From Corythoichthys intestinalis (Eukaryota > Chordata > Actinopteri > Syngnathiformes > Syngnathidae): a stretch of 64,000 bases of DNA. Under the pieces are notes generated by a model, which saw nothing but the letters and a program-made list of their open reading frames with translations, searched no databases and was not told the DNA's origin. The stretch is taken from NCBI RefSeq assembly GCF_030265065.1, contig NC_080395.1:50372001-50436000 (forward strand), written 5' to 3'. Position numbers and translations under genes: made by a program. Positions 11,878-23,692 of the stretch are shown piece by piece (within the stretch, counting starts at the first letter, position 1; each line of letters begins with the position of its first letter).

Positions 11878-12093
11878 GGATGGCGTAGTGGTAGGCCTAC
11901 ATTCGATTGACTTCGCCGCATGCACCGTGGGAGCAAATCCCGTTCATGTTCCCTCTCATCTACATGTCCCCTATGACTGACTGGTGACCAGTTAAGGGTT
12001 AAGTCTGCCTTTCGACTGGACTCAGCTGGGATAGGCTTTAGCACCCTGTAATCCGGACAAGGATAAACAGTGTTGAAAATGTATGTCTCTACA
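11878..12093 (+). repeat. tRNA-headed SINE copy
   Basis: The head GGCGTAGTGGTAGGCC with GTGGGAGCAAATCCCG about 35 bp later mimics tRNA A and B boxes. The tail CAGCTGGGATAGGCTTTAGC and GGATAAACAGTGTTGAAAAT matches the common fish SINE tail seen at 9219 and 44866. Confidence 0.6.
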
Positions 12094-12806
12094 GAGGATG
12101 GATTACTCAAAGTACACAGCATAACCCTCAAAATGACCCCTTTTATTACTTTTATACTTCTTCACCAGTGTGTTTGTTTAAAGCTTTTGTTTGATCATAA
12201 TGAAATTAAATAATGTAACCATTAGGTTTACACCCTAAAAACAGTACATTGATTAGCTCAAAAAAGGACTTCTCAAGGGTATCAAAACCAAAGTGTAATT
12301 ACTTGTTTGTATCATTGTAAGAAGTTTTTACTAAAAAAATATGACTGTCTAACCTGCAGTACTTGGATTAAATTCCTATTCAGCTGCCATGTGAATGGGC
12401 TTGTAATTTATTCATGAATTGTTTTATGAAAGCCGACATGTTTAATGCATGGCTTTGTCCACATTTATACACATTCAGTATATGCTTGAGGGTTGCGGGC
12501 GTACACATGACGATTGATCGGTGTGACGTAACAGCTTTGGCCGTGTTGTAATAGTACCCCTCCTTTTCCCAAAGAAAGGATGAACCCAGCAGTGTTTTAG
12601 GGGGGTGTAAGGATACGCCCACATCCGTATACAGAGGTCTCCCGAAGCAAACATCCAATCCTCTTCTTTCATTGAAGTTGTACAAGGCGCCGTTTAAAGG
12701 CGCTCCACAACACAAGCCCACCAACTTTACATGACTGTACTCCACAGGACGAGCGCGTGCCACATGTGAACTTCGCCGTAGTTGCCTTTTTGCAAGGGAC
12801 GCAAGA
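12094..12806. other. cyp27c1 upstream region
   Basis: No coding exon is seen. The 100 bp before the cyp27c1 start are GC-richer than their surroundings (GGCGCCGTTTAAAGGCGCTC, GACGAGCGCGTGCC), as expected of a first exon and promoter. I cannot name a TATA box or a nuclear-receptor site with confidence. Confidence 0.4.
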
Positions 12807-15800
12807 ATGGCCGTGCTCAATCATTTTACCGTTGCTTGCTGTAAGTCTTTGCACGGCGATCTTCTGAATAAGCATCTGGTGGTCACGTTGCGCGCTTTGC
12901 ACAAGTCGGCGTCCGGCGAAACTTTGGGGATCCCCGTGTCAACCGGAGAGGACAGCGTGTCCTCAGGTCTCATCAGAGCGCCTCAGCTCACTGACAAAAA
13001 AGTAAGAGTCAAGAGTTTGAAAGAGATGCCTGGACCCAGCACCACGTCCAACCTCGTCGAGTTCTTCTGGAGAGATGGTTTTAGTAGAATTCATCAAATT
13101 CAGGTAAATGCGCCAATGAGCCACTACCTTTGAAATGCGTCTTTTAGGTGCCTCTTGCTTAAGAGCATCCGAAATTTACAGTCCACTGTTGGTTTGTGCA
13201 GAAGACAAAATGACAGGACTGCTTCCATTCTATTTGTCTATCCAGACTGTTTTTAGTAATTGCAATCTGATCAGGACCGATTCTAACGTGCTACTGTATG
13301 TATTTGATATGCAATTTTACTTATGAGACTTTTTAATTACCGTACATATATTACAAGGCCGTAGGTTTGGTCTCAACTTTTGTAGGGACAATATTACAGC
13401 ATAACCTGCATGTACGCTTTTTGCTTGGGACGGCACATTAATAAGACCAAACAGATTGGGTGAACGGGGTCAGGGCAACATTTCTTACAAATATGAACCT
13501 AATTAATTGATAGGCAACATGATCAATGCAAATAAATCTGCATTGACTTACCTTTCATATGTATTGGTTCAGGTGATGCTGCTTTATTCAAAACATTGTT
13601 TCAAAAACTACTAAAGAAACATTATGAAAACTTCTAGAATAAATGTCTTGATTTAATTAGCAAATTTAAATTGCAATATTTGAACGTTAATTATATTAAC
13701 CTAAACAATAAATACAAACTTGTTAATAATCTCTTAACTATCCAGGAATGCAAAAAAAAAAAACATTTGTCCTAAGACCACTTAACATTGTCTGTCTAAA
13801 TAAATAAATATAACAGAAAAAACTTCTTAGTCGGGGTATAACAAAAATAAATATAAATGGAGCCTTCTTTAAGGTAAAACACTACTTCTTTTGTCCACAA
13901 GCACAACCAAACTCAACAAAAAATTAAAAACATTTTACTTTGATTATGATTAATGTATGATTATCTGAAAAAATCTCTGAATAGGCTGCAAATAAAAATA
14001 TTTTTAAATAAATCATAAATTAATTAATACTGAAGACAAGTCCTCACCCAATCAAATGGGCGTTTGAGGGGGGGAAATGGACCGGCACATTCAGCAAGTG
14101 AAAAGGGGTAAATATAGGTCTGTACATGCATAGAACATAAAATAATTCACTTAATAATTGTAGTTTGAATTCTATCCCTACAACATATGGGAAGATCATC
14201 TAAATTACCTATTTTACTAAACTCATTATGTAATGCAAATAGGTTGCTTAAAAGTCGATGGGGACAATTTCAGCATCCTCAAACAAAATTTTGTTCCTGA
14301 AACATTTCGAACATTTGAATGAAAACCATTAATTTAATTGATTTTTTTCATTTTGATAGACTTTGATTCGATTGTTCTTCATCAACTGATATAACGATCC
14401 AATTGTTATTGTGTCATTTCACTCTAATGTAGATACTCTACCTAGAAACACACTTAAAATAAAGAATACCAAACAACGTTGCAGTGTCAGTGGTATGTGA
14501 ATGCTTGATAATGTTTCAGATGGAGCAGAGCAAAAAGTATGGGAAAATCTTCAAATCCCGTTTTGGGCCTCAACTGGTGGTCTCCATTGCTTGTCGCGAT
14601 CTGGTGGCGGAGGTGCTGAGGGCAGAAGGTGTGGCTCCACAGAGAGCCAACATGGAGTCATGGAAAGAGTACAGAGACATGAGAGGACGTTCAACAGGCC
14701 TCATCTCTGCGTGAGTAGTTTTTCACTTAATTACGTTGATGGCAGAGGTAATTCGCACATTCTACTGGGTCCATCGGAAAAATTATGAAATTTGGGGTCA
14801 AATTTTTCTGCTTGATATGACAATGCATCTGAACAATTTTTCATCACTATCTGCACTTTCCCCATTTACACAAAGCATGAAATTGCTATTTTCAATAGGG
14901 AGGGAGAGGATTGGCTGAAAATGCGAAGTGTTCTAAGGCAGCTCATCATGCGCCCCCGCGATGTAGCAGTCTTCTCCGATGATATTAACAAGGTGGTAGA
15001 CGACCTGATAAAGAGAGTTTGCATTGTACGCAGCCAGGGGGTGGACGGAGCAACTGTGGTTAATGTGAATGACCTCTTTTTCAAATATGCCATGGAAGGT
15101 GAGTACAAGAGAATACAGATTTTTTTTCTTAAGAGAAACAACCAAACAGGCTAGTTATGGTGCAGCCTGAAATGTTTGTTTGTTCGTATTTACAGGTATA
15201 GCAGCCATTTTGTATGAGAATCGTTTAGGTTGTCTGGAAAATGAGATTCCCCAGGAAACACAAAACTACATCAGTGCACTGCACCTCATGTTCAGTTCCT
15301 TCAAGACCACCATGTACGCTGGGGCCATCCCCAAGTGGCTGAGGCCTATCATCCCTAAACCTTGGGAGGAGTTCTGCTTCTCCTGGGATGGCCTCTTCAA
15401 ATTCAGTAAGTCGACGAAGTCTTATAACACTTGAGGCACCTGCCTTTATTGTACATGTTGCTGCATAAACTGTACACACACTACTAGTAGTTTAGTACAG
15501 TGTGGAAAAACGAACGCACAAAGGACTGCAGTAGGTTTTTTTCCCAACCAATCAAGAGGCCACCTTTTCACTAATCCGGTACCTTACAAGTGTAATCAGT
15601 TGATTGCAGTCAGATGCTGCTTGTTTCAGCAGAAACCTCATTGGTTAATGAGGCTATACTGGATTTTTAGAGTTAATTAAAAATACTTTTCTACCCCATG
15701 CATGCTCCACCAATGCCCTGATAAGTACAGAGAGCCCTTAGATTTTAACCGAGAAGACCCCAAAAAGCCCTTTTCTTATCTTCAATAGAGAGACTTTGGG

Positions 15801-18800
15801 TATAACACTCTGGGCAAACATCGCCTGTGCACGTCCACGCGCCTCCCCGTGTCAGCGGTGCTGTTTTACAGAGCCTCTGTCTAGTCTCAGCTTGGCAAAA
15901 AAACGTTGCTAACCCACATTTCTAACCCGCTTAAGACTTGCTACTAACTGTTTTTACATTTCAGGTGATGGGCCAAACATTTTGTTGCTTTATATTTGTG
16001 CTCATCCAAGCATGCGCAGCATGCACGAGCTGCAGTTATGCTTTAGGCCGGAAGTGGCAGTCGCAAGTAAAAAACTGGCAAACCCCATATAATCCCATGA
16101 AATTGTCTGTGCTGGATTGGTTGGAACAAAAACCTGCATCCACAGCAGCCCTTTTGGACCGGTTTGCCCATTCATGATTTGTATAATCAGCAAACATATA
16201 ATTTAAGAGTAATAATAATATAGTATGCCTCAACTTCATGTTCCTTGATTAAATTTGCCCTAAAAAGTGTCTTTTGGGAATAATGAAATTCTGAATGCAT
16301 TAAAATGAATTCATCAATGGTCAATGAAACACTTTTCCTTGGACTCTGATTTTAAAATGAGTGACTAGTGAATTTATTTTGCATGAATTAAGATATAGTG
16401 TGTTGATTTGACATGTTTCACAGTTGTAATGCCTCACGTGGTCCATGACAAAAATGAGCTGGACAGGTCCATTAATTAGAGAACTTGTGTCCAGATATTG
16501 ATGTGTGAAAGCACAATTGTAGTGAATTTCAACATTGAGTCAAATGTTAATAGAAACAGAAAACAATGATTTATAACTCCTTTTCGACGGATATTCAAAT
16601 GAATAACTCACTATTATCTTGTAACTCATTCCCAAAAACAAAGGCAGGGGCAACAGACTGGAAAGGTTGAGGAACGCACAAAAAACATGTTTGGAGCATC
16701 CCATGAGTGAACAGGTAAACTGGAAAAAATGTTATGAATGAGTCTCGAGTCTCAAAGGACAATCTCAGATAGGCTTGGTTTTTCATAAGCAAAAGTCAAG
16801 GTTGAGTCAAGGTTCACTACTTTGTGAATAACTGCGTGAGCAAATAGTCCAACAGTTTGAGAATGTTTTCTCAACATACAGAAGCAATTGAGATATTTCA
16901 TCATCTACAGCAGGGGTGCCCAATCCCGGTCCTTGAGAGCCCCTATCCAGCTTGTTTTCCGTGTCTCCCTCCTTTAACACACCTGTATCAAATGATCAGC
17001 TCATCAGCAAGCTCTGCAGCAGCGTGATAACGATCCTAATTAGTTGATTCAGGTGTGTTACAGGAGGGATACATTGAAAACAAGCTGGATAGGGGCTCTC
17101 GAGGATCGGGACTGGGCACCCCTGATCTACGGTATGATCCAGGATATCATCGAAAGCAGTGCCAATTAGATGAGTCCAATCAATTAAAATTGGGAGGGGC
17201 TGGCATTGAATGATCATGTTTCAGTTCCAGTGACGGTGATAGACGTTCACCCCATTTGAACTGTGAGGGCTGACAGGGATCCTTTACTGCCAGGAAGTAT
17301 GTTTTGAAGAAACATATGTGACATCATTGCGAAGTATTTATTAGGGATGTCCCTATGTATTTCATTGAGACAAAGCCAAGCCAAGTTCTTACGTGTTACA
17401 ACAGCATAGCTTTGTATTTAACGAGTGCGAGCACTAGACTGGTTTCACAGCAATCCAGACCTGTCTCTCCTTTAAAATGTGTGGCACATTATGAAGCAGT
17501 GAAGATGCAGACATGAACAACTGATAGACATAAAAAATATTAGTTAAGAATTCCACCTAAAAAATTAACATTCAAAAATTAGTGTCCTCATTTCCTAAAC
17601 GTTTAAGAAGTGTTGTGAGATGAAAAGGTGATTTGTTACATGGTAAACATGACCAGGTCCCATCTTTTTTTGTAACATGTTGCAACATGAGTGAATAATT
17701 TGCAAAAACCAGTGAAGTTTACCAGTTTAAACAACAACTAACTTTTTTAAATAAGTATATTAAAAGGATTGAAAATGATTCACAAATCATTGTACTGTAT
17801 TCATTATTATTATTTTGTTTATGTGTTACACAACTTATTTTTAGAATTGGGGTTTATCAAATTCCTTACAGAATAATATTGTGGGAGTTTGGGTTCTTTT
17901 TGTTACATAACCAGATCTCCCCACTGTTACTTTTCTTCCTTCGACCACCCTCCCTCTACTTCCTGTCTCTTGTTGCTCTCTGTATTCATTCCACCTTCTC
18001 TGTGTGTCTCTGCTCCCAGGCGTTATTCACATTGATAAGAGGCTCAGTGAGATCAAGGCCCAGCTTGAGCAGGGAGAGGAGGTGAAGGGGGGACTGCTCA
18101 CACACATGCTCGTCACCAAGGAGATGAGTATGGAGGAAATCTACGCCAATGCAACAGAGATGTTACTTGCTGGGGTCGACACGGTGCGTGAGGGGCTCTC
18201 TGTGAAGTCGAGGAATGTAATTGTGCACTCAGTGTGTGTTTTAGCAGCAGATGAAGGATTCACACGTGTGTGTGTGTGTTTGTGTGCGTGAGAAAGTCTG
18301 AGTCAGTGTTAAGTTTCAAGGGTGGCATTTCTGGCACCGCATCCATGCTTGTGTAGCGGTGCCAACTTAAGCCAGAGCAGTCAATGGTGGTGGTGGGGTT
18401 CCACAAAACCGCCTTGCCTTTTTTCATCACAGATATCTGTGTTTAGACAATGTTTTCACATCAGACCATAATTAGATAACACTTGCAGTCATATAATTTA
18501 CAATCATGTTACATAACTTATATAATAACATATTTTTGATCTACTAGATAAAATGACTTATTGCTAGAAAAACAGGGCTGAAGCAAAGCAATGACGTATG
18601 ACAAATTTTCAGTCTCTCCGAGTCAAGTAAAGACATTTTTTTAAGAGTTACTGATTATTTGCAAACCACCACATTTGTCTCACGAATGATTATTTGGGGG
18701 AAATGAATTTGAATAATTTATTTTCAAGAGTCTCATCCATGCCTGCAGTAAGAATAGGAATGTTTGCATCTGCACGGCTCCTGCCTAATTTGTTTGGGGT

Positions 18801-21178
18801 ACTGTCGGATTTTTCAGAAATATGGGCCCATAGTGTTTTGTGCTCATCTGGGGGCCGCCAGATGAAAGAGTGTGTGTTTTTGTTGAACTTGTTGCAACGG
18901 CCAAGTGCTGGTAGGGGGTGGACTTAGCTGTGCTGTGCCTTTACTTAGCAAACACAGGAGCTGTCAAGACATGTTAGCCACAGCTAGAATTATGGCACAA
19001 ACTGGGCAGAGGTGAGTTGGGTTAGTGGGAATGGGGTGGGACAGATTTAAGACCCATTTTTTTCATAGTGGGGCAGTAAAGATGACTTGGGTGTATGATG
19101 GAGGCAGGAAAATAAGAATTTGTGGTAGAAGAAGCAGAGAAAGGCCTTTTCGAGCTTCATATGGAGGGGGCTTTTGTCATATGATTCCCCTTGGCCTTTG
19201 TCGGAGGTGTTGCCGGCATCTCTGCCAGCTGGCCATGATTAGGAGCAAGGGTGCGAAAGGGAGGGGTTAGAGAGGGGTGTAGAGGACATATTGGAAGGGC
19301 ACTGCTGAAGGCTGGTTGCTGGAAGCTGCCTAAATGAAAACAATGGCCTGGATAAAGGGGTGTTTGTCCATTATCAGAAAGTGATCCCTTACTGATCTCT
19401 AAGGTCTATTCATAGTGACTAATCCACCTGTGTCATGAAATACATGGGTGGGAAAGTCACAAGAAGTCTGTTTGAAAAGACAGGAAGAGGAAGTGAGATT
19501 ACAAACCAACGCAAACTGTTACGTATGGGAAGATGACACCTTATGAAAGTAAACTTACTTGTCTTTGGGAAAACTGACCATTGTGAACAATGATGCAATG
19601 CTGCATACAGTAAATGACATTGGGTGGTTATAACAGAGGAAATATTTAGTTTATGTGGGTGAGTATCTCTGTTTTTATATCAAATCATGACCATTATTTC
19701 CAGCAATGGAACAAAAACAGTGACTAGATATAGCATTCTTTTAAAGAATATAAATGCTGAATAATGACAAGAGGGCTAAAGGCAGCTGGTATCTGCTCAG
19801 CACGTGGAAAAAAGACACCATCCCACCCCTTGTTCAAAAGCCCCTCACTGTTTCTGAACACTTACGCAACATGATACAAACTCTTATATCAGCTTGCACT
19901 TCAGTCCCTGCTTGCAAACTGTCTCACAAATTTCATTGACTGCTTAAACAGTCCACCCGTCGCCCCAAAATCCAAATACAATATGGTATTACTATGTGTT
20001 TTCCAGACATCCTTCACCCTGTCTTGGGCCAGCTACCTGTTAGCACGGCACCCTCAAATCCAAGAGCAAATCTATACAGAGGTGGTAAGGACTTTGGGAC
20101 CCCGAACTGTTGCCGTGGCCGAAGACATACCTCGCCTGCCTCTAATCAGAGGGCTGGTCAAAGAGACTCTCAGGTGCACATTGCATGCTACAGATTCAAT
20201 TCAATTTTATTTATACAATGCCAAATATCAAGAGAATTAGTCTCTGGGCACTTTAAACCTGGAACAGCTCTAAAACTACACTGCTCACATATTACAGCAG
20301 TGACAGGCAGATAACAACTGTTTCAATTTTGCAATCACAATTTACTCATGGGTAATTACATGGTTTTATTAGTATTAGCATAATCATGTCCCATTGTGAA
20401 AAGGTTCATTTATAGTGGTGGTGAATAACAGTCTTTGTGTACTCCTCCCTGAGACCAGGCTTTTTCCAGTTCTCCCAGGCAATGGACGGATTACCCAGGA
20501 TGACTTGGTGGTGGGCGGATATTACATCCCCAAAGGGGTACGACTAGTGTGGACATTATACATGTGTATCTTGTAGCGTGAGCATGTGCTACAGGAAATG
20601 TTTTTTTTCTCCCCTTTTTATTCTGCAGCCAGTTGTAATATGATCCTGCATTACTCATGCATCTTTGTCGTACCAATGCAATCGAGTTGTCCTTAGTTGC
20701 TTTCTTTTCCCCACTCTGCTAGACTCAGTTGGCTCTGTGCCACTATTCCACTTCTTTGGACGAGGATAACTTTCCTGATGCTTTAGACTTCAGACCAGAT
20801 CGCTGGATAAGGAAAGATTCCTCAAGCCGTGTCGACAACTTTGGCTCCATTCCCTTTGGCTACGGTATCAGGAGCTGCATTGGCAAGAGAATAGCTGAGT
20901 TAGAAATGCATCTAGTTCTGACAAGGGTAAGAAATTAACCTGCTGTTGGTATCACAAATATCACTATATTACAGTCAAATAATTATACTACTCACTGTTC
21001 GTATAGAACATGCATTAATGCAAATGTGCATACAACTCACTCTTATCTTGTTACACAGCTCATCCAAAAGTTTCACATTGGCACGTCTCCTCTCACTGCT
21101 GATGTGAAGGCCAAAACCCATGGTCTTCTCTGTCCTGCAAACCCTATTCACCTGCAGTTCATTGACAGAGACAATTAG
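12807..21178 (+). CDS. cyp27c1: Cytochrome P450 27C1, retinol 3,4-desaturase, complete
   Basis: Mitochondrial P450; in fish and amphibians CYP27C1 converts vitamin A1 (retinol) to vitamin A2 (3,4-didehydroretinol), red-shifting visual pigments. Exons: 12807-13103, 14520-14710, 14899-15098, 15196-15405, 18020-18183, 20007-20173, 20459-20537, 20723-20926, 21059-21178. All are GT-AG with consistent phases; 1632 nt, 543 codons. The N-terminus (MAVLNHFTVACCKSLHGDLL) is basic with few acids, like a matrix-targeting presequence. The I-helix oxygen-activating motif AGVDTTSFT is at 350-358, KETLR (ExxR) at 406-410, RPDRW in exon 8, and the heme loop FGYGIRSCIG at 481-490 with ligand Cys488. EYRDMRGRSTGLISAEGEDW, AGAIPKWLRPIIPKPWEEFC and KAKTHGLL fit CYP27C1 better than 27A or 27B. 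No disabling change is seen. Introns carry only repeats. Confidence 0.92.
15524..16175. mobile_element. Old non-autonomous element, probably split
   Basis: 15535-15650 (CCAACCAATCAAGAGG, AGATGCTGCTTGTTTCAGCA) matches the interior of the hAT element at 26930-27161, and 16110-16165 (TGGATTGGTTGGAACAAAAA, GACCGGTTTG) matches its far end. About 450 bp of unrelated sequence separates the two halves, so the copy looks interrupted by another insertion. Lies in cyp27c1 intron 4. Confidence 0.35.
16911..17124. mobile_element. Palindromic hAT-type MITE
   Basis: Left end CAGGGGTGCCCAATCCCGGT and right end its near reverse complement (GGGACTGGGCACCCCTG). Inverted similarity extends about 55 bp inward through CAGCTTGTTTTC. 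Flanks ATCTACAG and ATCTACGG are an 8-bp target duplication with one change. Lies in cyp27c1 intron 4. Confidence 0.85.
17636..17857. repeat. Decayed copy of the 54126-type element
   Basis: GATTCACAAATCATTGTA, GTTACACAAC and GAATTGGGGT resemble the inner and terminal parts of the element at 54126-54453 (GATTTGCAAATCATG, TAACACAACATCCC, GAATTGGGGT). Ends are not resolved. Lies in cyp27c1 intron 4. Confidence 0.35.
20196..20290. repeat. Interspersed repeat fragment
   Basis: TCAATTCAATTTTATTTATA followed by GCCAAATATCAAG and a GGGCACTTTAAA segment matches a very common fish repeat beginning ATTCAATTTTATTTATATAG. It begins only about 20 bp inside cyp27c1 intron 6. Confidence 0.45.
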
Positions 21179-21306
21179 AAGAAAATTTCTTTCTGCAAGG
21201 TCTACTGTATTGTGTATTTTTCACATTTTTATTTTAGAAAGACTGCTTTCTGCACATAGTCTGATGTTTTTTTTTTTTTTTGTACTGAGGTTTTACTCGG
21301 GCAACA

Positions 21307-21312
21307 AATAAA
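21307..21312 (+). terminator. Polyadenylation signal of cyp27c1
   Basis: AATAAA 129 bp after the stop codon, in an AT-rich 3' UTR. A later AATAAAA near 21959 could serve a longer transcript. Confidence 0.5.
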
Positions 21313-21979
21313 GGACACACATGATACTGGACCAATAATAAGTCAAATACTGTATCTATGTTTATCATTTTCCAATTTAGATCAAACTAGCTGTAAGTTA
21401 ACTCATTTTATATGTGCAAAATGATATGTTACCAATCCATAGTCACACTGTACCCTTGAAAATTAATGGTTTTGTATGCGATAATTTTAAGCACATTTTC
21501 AAATGTATTGTTTTCTCAGTGTTTGACAAATAGTCTCATGATGAATGGATTGTAGATGGTAAACAGTGAATGAGCTTTTTTTCCCCATAAGAAATGCATA
21601 TGATTATTTTATTTTGCTGACTGTTGTGTGTGTTCTAAATTACGTACTATTTTTTATTTTTTTTTCTGCCAAGTATTACCGGTATACCTTTTATTTCATT
21701 CTTCATTCAGAAAAGATTTAATGCTGTAATGTACTGTATGTATGTATATGGAAAAAGTAATGGTAATCTAATTGATGATCGATAGAGGGAAAATATTTGT
21801 AACATTCTCAACTGTGAAACACATGAATTATAGGCAGTTTATGTTTTTGTATGCACTGTATTAGGACAAAACGGATGCTTAAAACTGATGTATTTTCAAG
21901 ATAATGCATATATATCAAAGGAAGGGAATGACATTCTCACTGGTTTGCATTGAAGAAAATAAAACCATTTGATGTATTT

Positions 21980-22900
21980 GTAATTACGTGCTCGTATTTA
22001 TATATATATGGCGGAAAACACTTAGGTGACTGGAAGTTCCGCCCTGAAACCCCCAATTTGGCCAACTTTCAAAATTGTCCGATATGCACGTGTTATACAT
22101 CATTGGAAAGCTTAAAATCTCAATTTTCTAGGGGAAGAAAATTTTTGAACAGGAGGGTATTAAAAAACAAAAATCTAATTTTTTAAACAGCGAAACCCTA
22201 ACTGGAGGTGAGAGCATGAAAGAGCATAATTAAAGACGCCATGATTTTAATGAGATATTATCACGTATTTACCTTGTTTCGATCCAAAAACTCCATGTAG
22301 CATGTATCACCGAGTGTCAAGACACAGATGTGACTGGCCACAGCCAGATTTTGGGAGGAGTTTATGGGTGAAACATGGTAATATAACAAGGGTTGCGATG
22401 TAGAAATCGCAGACTACAAGGAGTGGTCGAGATGTTCCTTTCATATATTTCCCCTTTTAAACGTTTTTTTTTTAATTTTATTTTTTTAAATAGTTTTTTT
22501 GTTTGGGTCGATTATTTATCATCTAAAATATTGGGGAAAATGCGACAGCAACAAAAAAAAAAAATACAATTAAGCGATAGTTATGAGGTAGATATTCGTG
22601 ACCTATTTACAGACACTATTTTTTCATTGTGACGTAATTTTTTAAAAAAGTTTAAAATATGGAGTGAATAATTTTTAGTCTTTTTTTTAACTAAATGTTA
22701 GATGTCAATTAATTGTTCCAAGCTAAAAATGACAGACATTTCGAATAATAAATATAATTATTTACCTTCTTTTTATGGCTGGGTTGAAACAAAAGCGGTT
22801 GCGCGACGTCTGTAAATGGGGCACTCCAGGTGAAACGGACAAATTAAAAATAGTTGGTGGGCTTAATGTGCCATTAATCTGCTATGGCAGCATACAGACA
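21980..22900. repeat. Unclassified interspersed repeat region
   Basis: I recognise stretches such as GGCGGAAAACACTTAGGTGA, ATACATCATTGGAAAGCTTA and CCATGTAGCATGTATCACCG as parts of a dispersed fish repeat, but find no terminal repeats or coding frame that would classify it. The recognition is from memory. Confidence 0.3.
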
Positions 22901-22908
22901 TATTGTTC

Positions 22909-22918
22909 TATCTATCTA

Positions 22919-22963
<45 letters not shown>

Positions 22964-22990
22964 ATATCTATCTATATATATATAATATAT
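22909..22990 (+). repeat. Microsatellite (TCTG/TCTA)n then (TA)n
   Basis: Eleven or so tetranucleotide units TCTA and TCTG followed by a TA-rich run, about 80 bp. Likely length-polymorphic. Confidence 0.9.
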
Positions 22991-23274
22991 ATTCTCTCAG
23001 AAGAAGGATAATGGCGTACTGCTTGATGATATATAAAAATATTGAAACATTACATAAGCAGGTGAATCCCAGATTTTCACACAAGATGTTGTCGTTTAAA
23101 GGTATGTTTTAATTTAATGTTATGATTTCACAATTCTAGAACGTGATCCGATTTTATATATAGACATAAAATTATTTAATCTTTTTAAAACGTTCATTTA
23201 TATACAATGAAGCTGCATCCTTCAGTGATGACATCTGCACATCTGAAACGTGAGCGGGCGGGCACTAACACTAA

Positions 23275-23311
23275 TCTCGCGATAGCTGATGACGAGCTCA
23301 AAAGCGGAAGT
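23275..23311 (+). promoter_or_regulatory. Candidate rbm26 core promoter motifs
   Basis: TCTCGCGATA at 23275-23284 is one change from the TCTCGCGAGA element bound by BANP and common at CpG-island promoters. GCGGAAGT at 23304-23311 is an ETS/GABP-like site. They are 380-420 bp upstream of the rbm26 start codon, in a locally GC-richer stretch. Binding is inferred. Confidence 0.45.
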
Positions 23312-23692
23312 AAATAGTCGCTCTGCCAAGTTAGCAACGGAGTGGCGTAAATAAAGTACTACACGTTCAGCGTGCATATCACATGCGTATTTCAGCTGGT
23401 TAATTTCGGTTTTAATCTTGAGTAGAGGTACTAGGAAGGGCTGTATTGTAGGCGCACCCGAGACGCAGTTCCGTAACAGTCACGTTAGGGGCGTCTGATA
23501 GCACGTTTTGCGGCCTGGCACTTGTGCGAACTCAGTCATCATTGTTGCCGCTAAATCAAGCTAACGGCGCGTTTAGCCTCCGATCCAAATCAAAGACAAC
23601 GCTGGGTACTTACTGCAGCAAATGTCCAGTATTCCTCGAGGCGCATAATCTATTAGGGCTTCGGTGAGAACAAAGTCCCTGCTGGATCTAAA

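Noticed and set aside
12380-12820. 146-codon minus-strand frame over the cyp27c1 promoter
   Set aside because: Antisense to the first exon and upstream region, no family resemblance.
18694-19270. Open frames in cyp27c1 intron 5
   Set aside because: G-rich intronic sequence without splice sites or family resemblance.
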